From Cnuella takakiae (GTDB lineage Bacteria; Bacteroidota; Bacteroidia; Chitinophagales; Chitinophagaceae), in assembly GCF_001953305.1 (NCBI RefSeq), contig NZ_MTFE01000010.1, positions 5,014,617-5,053,829 on the forward strand: a DNA stretch of 39,213 bases, in the 5' to 3' direction. Position 1 is the stretch's first letter, and every line of letters starts with the position of its first letter. A program made the position numbers and the translations under genes. Shown here piece by piece: positions 22,584 to 30,625 of this stretch. Below the pieces are notes generated by a model. The model had not been told where the DNA came from and made no database searches. It saw only the letters and a program-made list of their open reading frames with translations.

Positions 22584-23762
22584 TCAGAATGCCTCGCCTA
22601 TAAAAATGTACAGCCCAGAGCCTTCCCTGGTCAGTGCAAAATCCAGCCGGGTATAAATGTCTTTTTTTGGAAAAAGCAGGAAACGCAAACCCGCACCGCC
22701 GGCCACTACAAAGTTCCGCAGGGAAAGGTTGCCGAACCGGTTGAAAACGGTACCCGTGCCGCCAAAAACAGCAGCGCCCCAACGTTTGGCAAAACTAAAA
22801 GGCAGCATCCGGAACTCCGCCTGGGCTGCCAGTTGGTTCCTGTCGCGGAAGCGCCCGGTATAGTAGCCGCGCATCAGGCTTTCGCCGCCCAGCAGGGCCA
22901 GCTGGTTGAAGGGTGGCTGCCCGATGCTAAACTGGCCAAAGGCCTGCAAAGCCAGTACGTTGCGGCTGTTGAGCGATTTGTACCACCGGTTATCGGAGAG
23001 GATGGTGGTGAACCCGAAATCGCTGCCCCAGGCCCGGTTGTAATGCAGCAAGGCCAGTTCGGCAAATGCCCCCTTGCGAACGTTCAGCACATTATGGCGG
23101 TCATCGTATAGTATGCCCGCACCCAACCCAAGGTTAGCAGAGCCTTCGTGGCCCAATGGCCTGGTAACAGAAGCTTGGCCATGCGGCACAAATGCAACGC
23201 TTGACAATCGTTGAAAATCTACTTCTACACCGGTAAAGATGTTTTTGCCAATTCTTTTCAATGCCCGCTCCTTGATGTTCAGCAGCCGGGCATCTACACG
23301 CGCCTCGAACTCCGCAGGCGTATTGGGGCCAATACCAAAATATAGCAGGGGAAAATTCTGGTACCTGATCCGCCCCAGGAATGCATACCGGTTTTGGTGG
23401 GTGTACAACGCATGGTCGAAGAAGGCTCCGTATTGCCGGCGAAGGGTGTAAAAGGTGAAGCCATTGATTTCGCTTAAGCGGTTGGTGGTGTCCCTTTTTG
23501 CGTAGTACACAAAAAGCGAGCTCAACCCAATCTCCCAGCTTGTTTCGGGGGCAAAGGCCAAAGTAGGGTAAGCCAGAAACTGTGGTTCCCTGATGTCCGT
23601 GGTATCGTTGATGATTTTATTAACATACCGTTTTACAAAACCCAACCGCTGTGCAGCAAGTAGGTTGGGCAGAAAACATAAAGCTAACAAAAACATACAG
23701 GACATAAAACCCGGTAGTAAAGTCTGTTTATGGAAAGGGTGACCGCCTTCGCTGTTTTTCAT
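22584..23762 (-). CDS. BamA/TamA-like outer-membrane beta-barrel without POTRA domains
   Basis: The 392-residue start at 23762 is chosen because a -7-like box (TACCTTTC) occupies 23781-23788, leaving no leader for the first ATG at 23780; ATG 23705 is another option. A hydrophobic signal (MFLLALCFLPNLLAAQ) precedes a protein made almost wholly of alternating beta strands. The hallmark lies near LLGGESLMRGYYTGRFRDRNQLAAQAEFR, matching the RGY/F motif and following strands of the BamA/D15 surface-antigen barrel. It ends with a terminal aromatic residue (FIGEAF), as barrel proteins do. POTRA domains are absent, so it is not the essential BamA; it may be a small transporter or an orphan barrel. 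Confidence 0.85.
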   Translation of the reverse strand: MKNSEGGHPFHKQTLLPGFMSCMFLLALCFLPNLLAAQRLGFVKRYVNKIINDTTDIREPQFLAYPTLAFAPETSWEIGLSSLFVYYAKRDTTNRLSEINGFTFYTLRRQYGAFFDHALYTHQNRYAFLGRIRYQNFPLLYFGIGPNTPAEFEARVDARLLNIKERALKRIGKNIFTGVEVDFQRLSSVAFVPHGQASVTRPLGHEGSANLGLGAGILYDDRHNVLNVRKGAFAELALLHYNRAWGSDFGFTTILSDNRWYKSLNSRNVLALQAFGQFSIGQPPFNQLALLGGESLMRGYYTGRFRDRNQLAAQAEFRMLPFSFAKRWGAAVFGGTGTVFNRFGNLSLRNFVVAGGAGLRFLLFPKKDIYTRLDFALTREGSGLYIFIGEAF

Positions 23763-23780
23763 AAAGAATTGCTGCGGCAT

Positions 23781-23788
23781 GAAAGGTA
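23781..23788 (-). promoter_or_regulatory. -7-like box of the outer-membrane barrel gene
   Basis: Read on the minus strand this is TACCTTTC, seven of eight with TAnnTTTG. A CTTTG lies 15 bases further upstream, somewhat too close for the usual 19-21. It decides against the ATG at 23780 as the start. Confidence 0.35.
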
Positions 23789-23877
23789 ATGCTAATCTGG
23801 AGCAAAGCTAAAGCGTAGGCGAAGTGCGGCTGTGCGCATTAAGAAAACAATTGCACCGCTTATCCATCTTCTGTCTG

Positions 23878-23925
23878 CCCGGGGTCTTCGAGGGTAGCCC
23901 TTGTTGGTGTGCAGCGATGAAAGGT
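23878..23925. repeat. Junction of a family B left arm and a family D end
   Basis: GCCCGGGGTCTTCGA (family B) is followed after eight bases by CTTGTTGGTGTGCAGCGATG (family D). The partner arms of both are missing or decayed nearby. The rest of 23763-24080 holds no gene that I can recognise. Confidence 0.55.
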
Positions 23926-24080
23926 GCATGGGCATACACCTGGCATGGTTGCGTTTCTTGTCACCGGCAACCCGAAAGTATGAAGGTGGTTAGTTCAGCA
24001 ACCGCGACAACATCGGGAGAACCAGCACCTGAAATTAGCGGTGTACAGCCTATGCAATCAAAAGGATTCCTCCTTTTTAT

Positions 24081-24929
24081 TCAGGCAACCGAGAACCAGT
24101 CCAGGATGGCCGGGGCCCAATAGAATTTGGTGAAATAATAAGTACCTGTAAGCAGGAAAAGGGTTATCAGCAGGAGTACCACGGAAGACCCGATGTTCCA
24201 TGCAGTGGAAAGCCGGCGTTCGCCCGACCGGATAAAGATCTCTGCCACCAGCAGGTTGGGCAGGTAAAAGAAAAAAGCCATCACCTGGTCGAAAGGGCCG
24301 CTGAAATCGTCCGTATGGCCCGCAGCATGGGTGAGCATGAACCAGAAGCCATAATCCATCCGATACAGCCAGGAACCGATGGCCAAAGCATAGAGGCGCA
24401 GGGCCCAGGCGCGGTGTTGGGATATACGGCCCGCCCGTGCATGGCGGATGGTTTGGATGCTGCATACCAGCATCAGGATGCCGTACAAGCCAAAGCCAAT
24501 GTTCATAACGGTACCGCCGATGGTGCCCCTGATCATGATGAATACCAGGCCGCCGATGGCGGCCAGCAGGGAGCACAACACGTATACCCTTCCCACCCAA
24601 CGGTGAAAGCCCGAATACCGCACCCGCACCGCTTCCATCAGCTGGATGCTGCCCAGTACCAGGATGATGCCGCCGGTAGCAAAATGCAGCCCGATGCCCG
24701 CAGTTGAGGAGGAGCCGGGTGTGTACAAACCGGGAAGCACGCCGTTCCATTGTTCGAGCTTGCCGTTGAAGAGGGCCGTGGCATAAAAGGCCAGGATATA
24801 GAGCCCGAACAGTCCTGCGCTGAGCCATACGGTAGCCACCAGCAATAAGCTGGTCCACCGGAGCAGGGCCGTGCCCTTTGTTGCCTTTTTGATCTTTTGG
24901 GGAGCAGTAGTTGGTTGGAGGGTTTCCAT
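24081..24929 (-). CDS. DUF2306 multi-pass membrane protein
   Basis: The 282-residue integral membrane protein has about seven hydrophobic helices: near 25-52, 75-92, 105-130, 142-162, 172-195, 215-232 and 245-270. Conserved histidines appear as GLHFATGG, SGFHRWVGRVYVL and SQHRAWALRLYAL. That set is what I recognise as DUF2306, a family whose His-rich helices suggest heme or cofactor binding; function is not established. The N-terminus before the first helix is short and basic (QKIKKATKG), consistent with an inside start. A TACATTTC box lies about 36 bases upstream on the same strand. It is alone, with repeats on both sides. Confidence 0.88.
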   Translation of the reverse strand: METLQPTTAPQKIKKATKGTALLRWTSLLLVATVWLSAGLFGLYILAFYATALFNGKLEQWNGVLPGLYTPGSSSTAGIGLHFATGGIILVLGSIQLMEAVRVRYSGFHRWVGRVYVLCSLLAAIGGLVFIMIRGTIGGTVMNIGFGLYGILMLVCSIQTIRHARAGRISQHRAWALRLYALAIGSWLYRMDYGFWFMLTHAAGHTDDFSGPFDQVMAFFFYLPNLLVAEIFIRSGERRLSTAWNIGSSVVLLLITLFLLTGTYYFTKFYWAPAILDWFSVA

Positions 24930-25122
24930 GCAGCCTGGTTGTAAGGGTGAGCAATACGTGGGTACGGAAATGTACGGCTGAAAAGGAAAGGGTGCAAGTG
25001 CTGGCTGTTCTCCCCTATTTCCCGGAACAGTGCCTGCGCACAGTGCTACCTGCGAAGATCCCGGGTGAACCCGAAAACACCAGGGGATTCTGCGACGTTG
25101 TGATGCCCGAACCTTTAGCGAC

Positions 25123-25351
25123 TGTCATGCCGAACTTGTTTCGGCATCCCCTTCCATACACAGGTACTCCGAAGATTGCAGGAGCTGCCAACATACGCCG
25201 GCATGACATTGACCTTAGATGCTGTCATGCTGAACTTGTTTCAGCATCCCCCCTGTACACAGCCTCCCGGGGTAAGGAGAGGATCCCGAAACAAGTTCGG
25301 GATGACAATACCCTAAGAAACGGTCATGCCGACGTATGTAGGCATCCCCTT
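25123..25351. repeat. Cluster of family A repeats including two compensated variants
   Basis: Unit 25123-25207 has the canonical hairpin (GCCGAACTTGTTTCGGC) then CAGGTACTCCGAAGATTG and CGCCGGCATGACA. Unit 25222-25307 has ATGCTGAA/TTCAGCAT (25227-25247) facing ATCCCGAA/TTCGGGAT (25283-25303), two variants in which both arms changed. A half copy is at 25323-25351. The gap 24930-25520 also has a family B right arm (GCGAAGATCCCGGG, 25052-25065) and no gene. Confidence 0.8.
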
Positions 25352-25473
25352 CTGGCTTCAATTACTTGGGCGCAGTAGCAGCTGCCAAAACAAGTCCGGC
25401 CTTACAGGGCAAATGGCAACAAGCACAAGCAAGGCCACCCTGCTACCGTTCATCAAAATGAACCTTCAAATAG

Positions 25474-25503
25474 TTGAGCTGAAGTGCTAAACGGTTTTCT
25501 TTG
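25474..25503 (+). promoter_or_regulatory. Candidate promoter of the TPR serine hydrolase
   Basis: TTG (25474-25476) and TTTCTTTG (25496-25503) are 19 bases apart; the second matches TAnnTTTG at all but one fixed position. The start codon follows 17 bases later, a typically short leader. Confidence 0.35.
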
Positions 25504-25520
25504 CCGCCAATACGAACACC

Positions 25521-26984
25521 ATGATGGATTTTAAAAGAAAGCTTGTTGCAGGGTTAATGTGCCTGTCGCTGTGTTATTGTGCTTTGGGCCAGGCAGACAG
25601 CATCGATGTTTTTGTGCAGGAAAGGATGCAGCAACGCAGGATACCGGGTCTGCAACTGGCGATCGTCCGCAACGGCCAACTGGTGAAGAAGGGAAATTAT
25701 GGCCTGGCCAATGTGCAGGACTCTATTGCTGTCAGTGACAAGACCGTCTTTACCATCAATTCCATCACCAAGGCCTTTGTAGGCGTGGCCATCCTCCAGC
25801 TGGCAGAACAAGGCAAACTCCATTTGTCTGCCCCCATAAGTACTTACCTGGATAGTCTGCCGGAAGCATGGCGTTCGGTAACGGTGCAACAGCTCCTGTC
25901 GCACACCTCCGGCATCCCTGACATTGTAGACGAAGAGGAAGCAGTGCTGATCGCACCCAGCCTTGAAGCCTCCTGGCAAAAAGTGCGGACCATGCCCATG
26001 GATTTTGTACCCGGTGCGCAATTCCGGTACAACCAAACCAACTACCTGCTCCTTGGCCGGATTATCGATACCCTCAGCGGGATGTCTTTCCAGGCGTTCA
26101 TTACAAAAGAACAACTGGAAAAAGTAGGGATGCCGTATACGGTACGGGCGGGTTTCGGCGCCACAATGGCGGTGATCCCCCATGCCGCCCAGGGTTATAC
26201 CTACCGCCGGGGTGTGTTGTCCAATATGTTCTTTGCCTTTCCTGCTGCCCTGCAAACGGCTGCCGGCATGAGTGCCACGGCGGAGGAGCTGGCAGCCTGG
26301 GTGATGGCCCTGCAAAAAGGGCAGCTGTTTACCCGGCAAGCAAGCCTGGACTCGCTCTGGAAGCCGGCCCTATTGAATACGGGTAAAACCGGGGGCTTTA
26401 GCAAGCAACTCAACGGGTATGCCGCCGGCTGGCCGGTGATGACCCGAAGCGAACACCCCGCAGCCGCTGCGGTAGGTGGTGGCCGATCGGCAGTGATCAT
26501 TTATCCCAAAGACGATCTCGCCATCATTGTGCTGACCAACCTGATGGGCGGCTCGCCGGAATCCTTTATCGATGAACTGGCAGGTTTCTTTATCCCCGGC
26601 ATGAAGGAAGCGAACGGCTTCGGGCTTTCGGCATCCCTCAAGGCACTGAAGCTTGCTTTGGACAAAGAAGGGTATAAAAAGGCAATACCGGCAGCAAGCC
26701 GTTTGCAGCAAACAAATAAGGATTTTAACCCGACCGAAGCGGAACTGAATGGCTGGGGCTACCAACTGTTGGGGCAAAAACGGGTGGCAGATGCATTGGA
26801 ATTATTCCGGTTGAATGTGCACCTGTACCCCAAAAGTGCCAATGCCTTCGACAGCCTGGGCGAAGTGTATGCGGAGCTGGGCAACAGGGAACTGGCCATC
26901 AAAAATTATGAGCAGTCGCTGAAGCTGAACCCGCAGAACAAGCATGCAGAACAGCAGGTAAGAACACTGAAAACAACTAAATAA
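25521..26984 (+). CDS. Secreted serine hydrolase (class C beta-lactamase fold) with C-terminal TPR
   Basis: The 487-residue protein has a signal peptide (1-24, CLSLCYCALGQ). The catalytic S81-I-T-K84 lies in TINSITKAFVG. Next come LLSHTSGIPD, the Tyr motif FRYNQTNYLLLG (Y170) and the third motif GGGRSAVIIYP. From about 410 there is a helical part with one clear TPR (SANAFDSLGEVYAELGNRELAIKNYEQSLKLNPQN, about 440-473). Such beta-lactamase-TPR fusions are common in Bacteroidota and likely act on peptides or esters in the periplasm. It differs from the hydrolase at 18.8 kb in architecture and is not its close copy. The alternative start at the second codon is equally possible. Confidence 0.92.
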   Translation: MMDFKRKLVAGLMCLSLCYCALGQADSIDVFVQERMQQRRIPGLQLAIVRNGQLVKKGNYGLANVQDSIAVSDKTVFTINSITKAFVGVAILQLAEQGKLHLSAPISTYLDSLPEAWRSVTVQQLLSHTSGIPDIVDEEEAVLIAPSLEASWQKVRTMPMDFVPGAQFRYNQTNYLLLGRIIDTLSGMSFQAFITKEQLEKVGMPYTVRAGFGATMAVIPHAAQGYTYRRGVLSNMFFAFPAALQTAAGMSATAEELAAWVMALQKGQLFTRQASLDSLWKPALLNTGKTGGFSKQLNGYAAGWPVMTRSEHPAAAAVGGGRSAVIIYPKDDLAIIVLTNLMGGSPESFIDELAGFFIPGMKEANGFGLSASLKALKLALDKEGYKKAIPAASRLQQTNKDFNPTEAELNGWGYQLLGQKRVADALELFRLNVHLYPKSANAFDSLGEVYAELGNRELAIKNYEQSLKLNPQNKHAEQQVRTLKTTK

Positions 26985-27049
26985 AGCTTGGCTTAAAACT
27001 GTTAGTAGGCATTTGACCAACCCTGCAGTTTGCCTGGTATCGGCACAAG

Positions 27050-27129
27050 GCTTACTCAAGGCCATCTGCGAAGGTTCCAACTGTTCCTAAATGGTGCAAC
27101 AGGTTATTCAGCAACCTCTCTGAGTAAGC
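27050..27129. other. Inverted repeat in the leader region before the epimerase gene
   Basis: GCTTACTCA (27050-27058) and TGAGTAAGC (27121-27129) are perfect inverted arms. Between them AACTGTT (27080-27086) faces AACAGGTT (27098-27105), allowing a second stem. The gap 26985-27272 holds no other feature besides a -7 box at 27180. A regulatory RNA role is possible but unproved. Confidence 0.35.
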
Positions 27130-27179
27130 ATAAGACCCGTGCAGGTTGTACCTGCAACGGTAGCCATTTTCCATTCTCC

Positions 27180-27187
27180 TACATTTG
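27180..27187 (+). promoter_or_regulatory. -7 box upstream of the epimerase gene
   Basis: TACATTTG matches TAnnTTTG exactly. No good -33 element lies 19-21 bases upstream. It predicts a transcript starting near 27194. Confidence 0.4.
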
Positions 27188-27272
27188 TAACTATTACCAA
27201 TAAACCCGATATGAAATGTGCAGCGCACACCTTCACAGCGGGCAAAATGGAATCATTATAAAATTTGGATGC

Positions 27273-28175
27273 ATGGCTAAAATGAGAATATTGTTTACGG
27301 GCGGATCAGGAAAAGCAGGCAAGCACGTGATATCTTACCTGCTCGGCCAGGGGCATAGGGTGATGAATGTAGACCTGGCGCCTTTGAACTACCCAGGCGT
27401 GGATAACCTGATCGCTGATATAACTGATTCCGGGCAGATGTTCAATGCCATGAGTTCATATGCCGGGTTAGATGAGTTGGAAGGGGGTAACGGTATACCC
27501 CGATTCGATGCTGTAGTTCATTTCGCTGCGGTGCCCAGGATCCTGATCAGACCTGATAATGAAACGTTCAGGGTTAACACGATTGGTACCTACAACGTGA
27601 TTGAAGCAGCTGTTAAGCTTGGCATCAAAAAGATCATTATTGCTTCGTCAGAAACCACCTACGGCATCTGTTTTTCAGATGGCAAAACGGATCCCAAGGC
27701 CTTGCCCCTGGAGGAGGATTATGATGTTGATCCAATGGATAGCTATGGATTATCAAAGGTGGTGAATGAACAAACAGCCCGCAGCTTCCAGCGCCGGTCA
27801 GGCTTTGACATTTATGCCCTTCGGATTGGTAATGTGATCGAGCCGCACGAATATGCCGAACTGTTCCCGAATTACTTCAAAAACCCTGAAGTACGCCGCA
27901 GGAATGCGTTCTGCTATATTGATGCACGTGACCTGGGCCAAATTGTAGATTTATGTTTGCAAAAAGATGGCCTTGGTTATCAGGTTTTCAACGCGGGAAA
28001 TGATCACAACGGTGCGATCATACCCAGCAAGGAATTGGCGGAACAGTTTTTTCCTGGTGTACCCATTACCCGTGCGTTGGAGGAACATGAAGCCCTGTTT
28101 TCAAATCGTAAAATCCGGGAGGTTTTGGGGTTCAAAGAGCAACACGACTGGCGGAAATATGTACAAGCGGACTGA
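27273..28175 (+). CDS. NAD-dependent epimerase/dehydratase (extended SDR)
   Basis: The 300-residue start at 27273 places the Rossmann strand at the N-terminus (MAKMRILFTGGSGKAGKHV, glycine motif G10-G16). An in-frame ATG at 27216 would add 19 residues without family character. Extended-SDR marks are FDAVVHFAAVPR, NTIGTYNVIEAA, IIIASSETTYG and the catalytic Y158-GLS-K162. It ends with VFNAGNDHN and IREVLGFKEQHDW, as in nucleotide-sugar epimerases and related dehydratases. The gene has lower GC than most neighbours and stands alone, so its sugar or other substrate cannot be inferred from context. Confidence 0.9.
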   Translation: MAKMRILFTGGSGKAGKHVISYLLGQGHRVMNVDLAPLNYPGVDNLIADITDSGQMFNAMSSYAGLDELEGGNGIPRFDAVVHFAAVPRILIRPDNETFRVNTIGTYNVIEAAVKLGIKKIIIASSETTYGICFSDGKTDPKALPLEEDYDVDPMDSYGLSKVVNEQTARSFQRRSGFDIYALRIGNVIEPHEYAELFPNYFKNPEVRRRNAFCYIDARDLGQIVDLCLQKDGLGYQVFNAGNDHNGAIIPSKELAEQFFPGVPITRALEEHEALFSNRKIREVLGFKEQHDWRKYVQAD

Positions 28176-28222
28176 TGGCTAATACCCGTTTCAAGTTGTT
28201 AGTATTTGCTGATAGCAAAAAA

Positions 28223-28295
28223 TGGGAACACGGATAGTACGGATGGAATGGATAAAAACGGATGATCTGTTCCATCCGTTTCATCCGTGTTCCTA
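28223..28295. repeat. Long imperfect inverted repeat after the epimerase gene
   Basis: The left arm 28223-28248 (GGGAACACGGATAGTACGG...) and right arm 28270-28295 (...CCGTTTCATCCGTGTTCC) pair over about 25 bases with a few mismatches, around a 21-base loop. It lies between convergent genes (epimerase and VF530). It could end transcription in both directions, although no strong T-run follows. Confidence 0.6.
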
Positions 28296-28421
28296 TCCCG
28301 TATAACTCTTTCAAGCTGTTTTTTTCTAATTGCAAAGCCCTTGTAACAAGGAACAAACAAAATGAAAAACCCCTGCGTGTTGGTTAATAATGCTTGTAGC
28401 ACTACCCAAAAATCTGATCCC

Positions 28422-28628
28422 TTACAAACTCCTAACATACAACTCCTCAACCTTCTTCCTCGCCCAGGGCGTTTTGCGCAAAAAGGTAAGGCTAGACTTG
28501 ATGCTCGGGTCTTTGGTAAAGCAGTTGATTCGGATGCGCCTGCCCAGTTCCTCCCACCCAAAATGAGCGACGAGGTGGTTGAGGATGGCCTCCAGGGTTT
28601 TGCCGTGCAACGGATCGTTCGAAGTCAT
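28422..28628 (-). CDS. VF530 family DNA-binding protein (DUF2132)
   Basis: The 68-residue protein matches the VF530 family along its whole length: [60 protein letters not shown]. This is a small all-helical domain with many basic residues, considered DNA-binding from its structure and surface. The gene follows the DEAD-box helicase on the same strand by about 160 bases with a palindrome between. The biological role is not known. Confidence 0.92.
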   Translation of the reverse strand: MTSNDPLHGKTLEAILNHLVAHFGWEELGRRIRINCFTKDPSIKSSLTFLRKTPWARKKVEELYVRSL

Positions 28629-28669
28629 GGAGTTGAATACGGTTGTTTAAAAATGAAGCCTATTGTTTT

Positions 28670-28750
28670 GACGACGGAAGACGGACGACGACAGACGACT
28701 TACCCAACAGTTACCCGTCGTCCGTTGTCAGTGGTCCGTCGTCCATCGTC
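28670..28750. repeat. Palindromic GACGAC/GTCGTC-rich repeat after the DEAD-box gene
   Basis: The left side is a string of GACGACGG, GACGGACGACG and ACAGACGAC. The right side is GTCGTCCGTTGTC and GGTCCGTCGTCCATCGTC. The arms are imperfectly complementary and internally repetitive. It lies 40 bases beyond the helicase stop codon and may define the transcript end. Confidence 0.55.
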
Positions 28751-28789
28751 CCTTGTCTATTGTTACCCACCATTCGCAATCACCTGATC

Positions 28790-30118
28790 CTATTTTTTAC
28801 CGCTTCTTTTCTTTGGTTTGCCGTACTTCTTTTGCATCGCATCTTGGTGGCTGTAGCGCACATTCACCTTGCTGTTCTTGGCCGATTTGGCGTGAAAGGC
28901 AGGGCCCCGCTCCTCTTTTTTGGGCGCAGCAAGGGGGATGCGTTTTTCGTACACTTGGGGCAGTTCATCGTCGGTAAGGCGGCTGGAAATCTGAAGGTGC
29001 GCAGGCAGGTCCAGCATAGGTATTTCCTGTTGCATGGAGGCTTCTATTTCCTCCTTCATGGTCCCTTCCTTTTCGGTAACAAAAGAAAGGGCATGGCCGG
29101 TATGATCGGCTCGGCCGGTGCGGCCGATGCGGTGGATATAGTGCTCGGGACTTTCTGGCAGGTCGAAGTTGATGACATGGCTCACCCCGGCAATGTCGAT
29201 GCCACGGGCAACGATGTCGGTGGCGATCAGCAGGCGGCAGGTGCCATCCTTGAAAGCCTCCACGGTTCTGAAGCGGTCGTTCTGCGCCTTGTTGGAATGG
29301 ATCACGCCCAGGGTGTCGGCAAAGTCGGCTTCCAGTTCTTCGTACAGGGCATCGGCCAGCTTACGGGTGGCGGCAAATACCAGCACCTTGGTAAGGGTAG
29401 GGTCCTCGTTCAGCAAGAGCTTCAAAAGGTTCACCTTGGTATAGAAGTTAGGAACGGCATAAGCCCTTTGCTCTACCTGTTTGATGGGCGTGCCGGCGGG
29501 GGCCGCTTCCACCCGTACGGGGTTGTCGAAATAGTCTTCCAGCAGCACCGCCACCTCTTCCGTCAGGGTTGCCGAGAACAGGAGGTTTTGCCGGCGTTTA
29601 GGCAGCAGGTCCATGATGTTCTGCAGCTGCGGCCGGAAGCCCAGTGCCAGCATTTCATCCACTTCATCAATCACCAGCTTCTTGATGGATTTGACTTTGA
29701 AGGCATTGGTAACCGCCAGGTCGTAGAGGCGGCCGGGCGTGGCCACCAGCACATCGCAACCGGGCTCCAGCTCCAGGCGCTGGGTATTGATGTTGACGCC
29801 GCCATACACGCCCATCACGGTTACGCCCAGTTGCGCCGTGAGTGCTTTTACCGTGTCCACCACTTGGGCCACCAGTTCGCGGGTAGGCACCATCACCAGT
29901 ATCTGCGGCTCCTTTACCTTGGTATACTTCCACTGGTTGAGCAGCGGCAGCAGGTAGGCCAGGGTTTTACCCGTCCCGGTCTGTGCAATACCGCATACGT
30001 CGGCGCCACTCATCACCACCGAAAATACCTTTTCCTGAATGGTGGTTGGGGTGGTATAACCCAGGTCGGTCAGGGCGTTCAATAACCGCTTCTCTATCTT
30101 GAAATCCTCAAATCGCAT
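28790..30118 (-). CDS. DEAD-box-type RNA helicase with a DEVD motif
   Basis: The 442-residue start is the ATG complement at 30116-30118, giving MRFEDFKIEKRLLNAL; residues further upstream are low-complexity noise. Motifs in order: Q motif (TTPTTIQ, Q28), motif I AQTGTGKT (45-52), PTRELV, TPGRL, motif II D151-E-V-D154, SAT in FSATLTEE, and VATDIVARGIDIAGV with HRIGRTGRA. The C-terminal tail is Lys-rich (KKYGKPKKRSGKK) and likely binds RNA. It is of RhlE/CshA-like size and probably helps in ribosome assembly or mRNA turnover. The A to V change in motif II is conservative and found in some family members. Confidence 0.95.
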   Translation of the reverse strand: MRFEDFKIEKRLLNALTDLGYTTPTTIQEKVFSVVMSGADVCGIAQTGTGKTLAYLLPLLNQWKYTKVKEPQILVMVPTRELVAQVVDTVKALTAQLGVTVMGVYGGVNINTQRLELEPGCDVLVATPGRLYDLAVTNAFKVKSIKKLVIDEVDEMLALGFRPQLQNIMDLLPKRRQNLLFSATLTEEVAVLLEDYFDNPVRVEAAPAGTPIKQVEQRAYAVPNFYTKVNLLKLLLNEDPTLTKVLVFAATRKLADALYEELEADFADTLGVIHSNKAQNDRFRTVEAFKDGTCRLLIATDIVARGIDIAGVSHVINFDLPESPEHYIHRIGRTGRADHTGHALSFVTEKEGTMKEEIEASMQQEIPMLDLPAHLQISSRLTDDELPQVYEKRIPLAAPKKEERGPAFHAKSAKNSKVNVRYSHQDAMQKKYGKPKKRSGKK

Positions 30119-30134
30119 CTGTATAACTATTGCA

Positions 30135-30142
30135 CGAAGGTA
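30135..30142 (-). promoter_or_regulatory. -7-like box of the DEAD-box helicase gene
   Basis: Read on the minus strand the box is TACCTTCG, matching TAnnTTTG at all but one position, 16 bases before the chosen ATG. It supports 30118 as start rather than the longer frame to 30229. Confidence 0.4.
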
Positions 30143-30205
30143 GCACCAAGTAAGATGGGAAAGCGTGCTGCTTGTGGCGGCTAAGGGAATATGAGTATGG
30201 GTATG

Positions 30206-30378
30206 GCACCGGGGGCTCGCCCTTTGCACAAGACTTTCCGGCGAAGCCGCCGGCAGGACAGCAAGCGTGCTGCTTACAGGGGATCGGGAGGCGGGATGCT
30301 GGAAGAATTAGGTGAGCGCCAACACCCGGGGTCTCGCCAAAGGGCCCTCCCACATGGCCTGCAGCAAAGACCTTGGGT
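30206..30378. repeat. Mosaic of family B-like GC-rich repeats
   Basis: GGGGGCTCGCCCTTTGCACAAG (first 20 bases from 30211) resembles the inner part of family B. At 30324 ACCCGGGGTCTCGCC faces AAAGACCTTGGGT (to 30378), a decayed family B hairpin. The word AGCGTGCTGCTT occurs twice (about 30162 and 30264). No gene is seen in 30143-30424. Confidence 0.5.
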
Positions 30379-30424
30379 GGACAGCAGGGGGAAATACAGG
30401 TTGATGCTGGTGGCTTAAGGATGA

Positions 30425-30500
30425 AGGGGATGCCGAGACGAGCCCGGCATGGCACACTACTCAGCTGCTGTCATCCCGTCGCATGTCGGCAGCTCCTCCT
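30425..30500. repeat. Family A composite repeat, decayed
   Basis: GGGGATGCCGAGACGAGCCC begins a hairpin with one mismatched pair. It is followed by CTGTCATCCCGTCGCATGTC and GGCAGCTCCTCC, an inverted half of the family A composite. The rest of the gap to 30625 holds nothing recognisable. Confidence 0.55.
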
Positions 30501-30625
30501 GATGTTGTATGCCCCGGAGGCAGTGATGATGCCGGCGCAGCGCCACGAATGGAAGGACAAACCCGATACCCCTACGCATTACCTTAAAACGAAAGGAGGA
30601 TACCAAGGCGAAAGGCAAACGCCAT

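Noticed and set aside
28643-30085. A 480-codon open frame on the + strand opposite the DEAD-box helicase
   Set aside because: It is the antisense frame of a gene with complete helicase motifs. Its translation is His/Gln/Gly-rich with no domain pattern, as expected from GC-rich codon bias.
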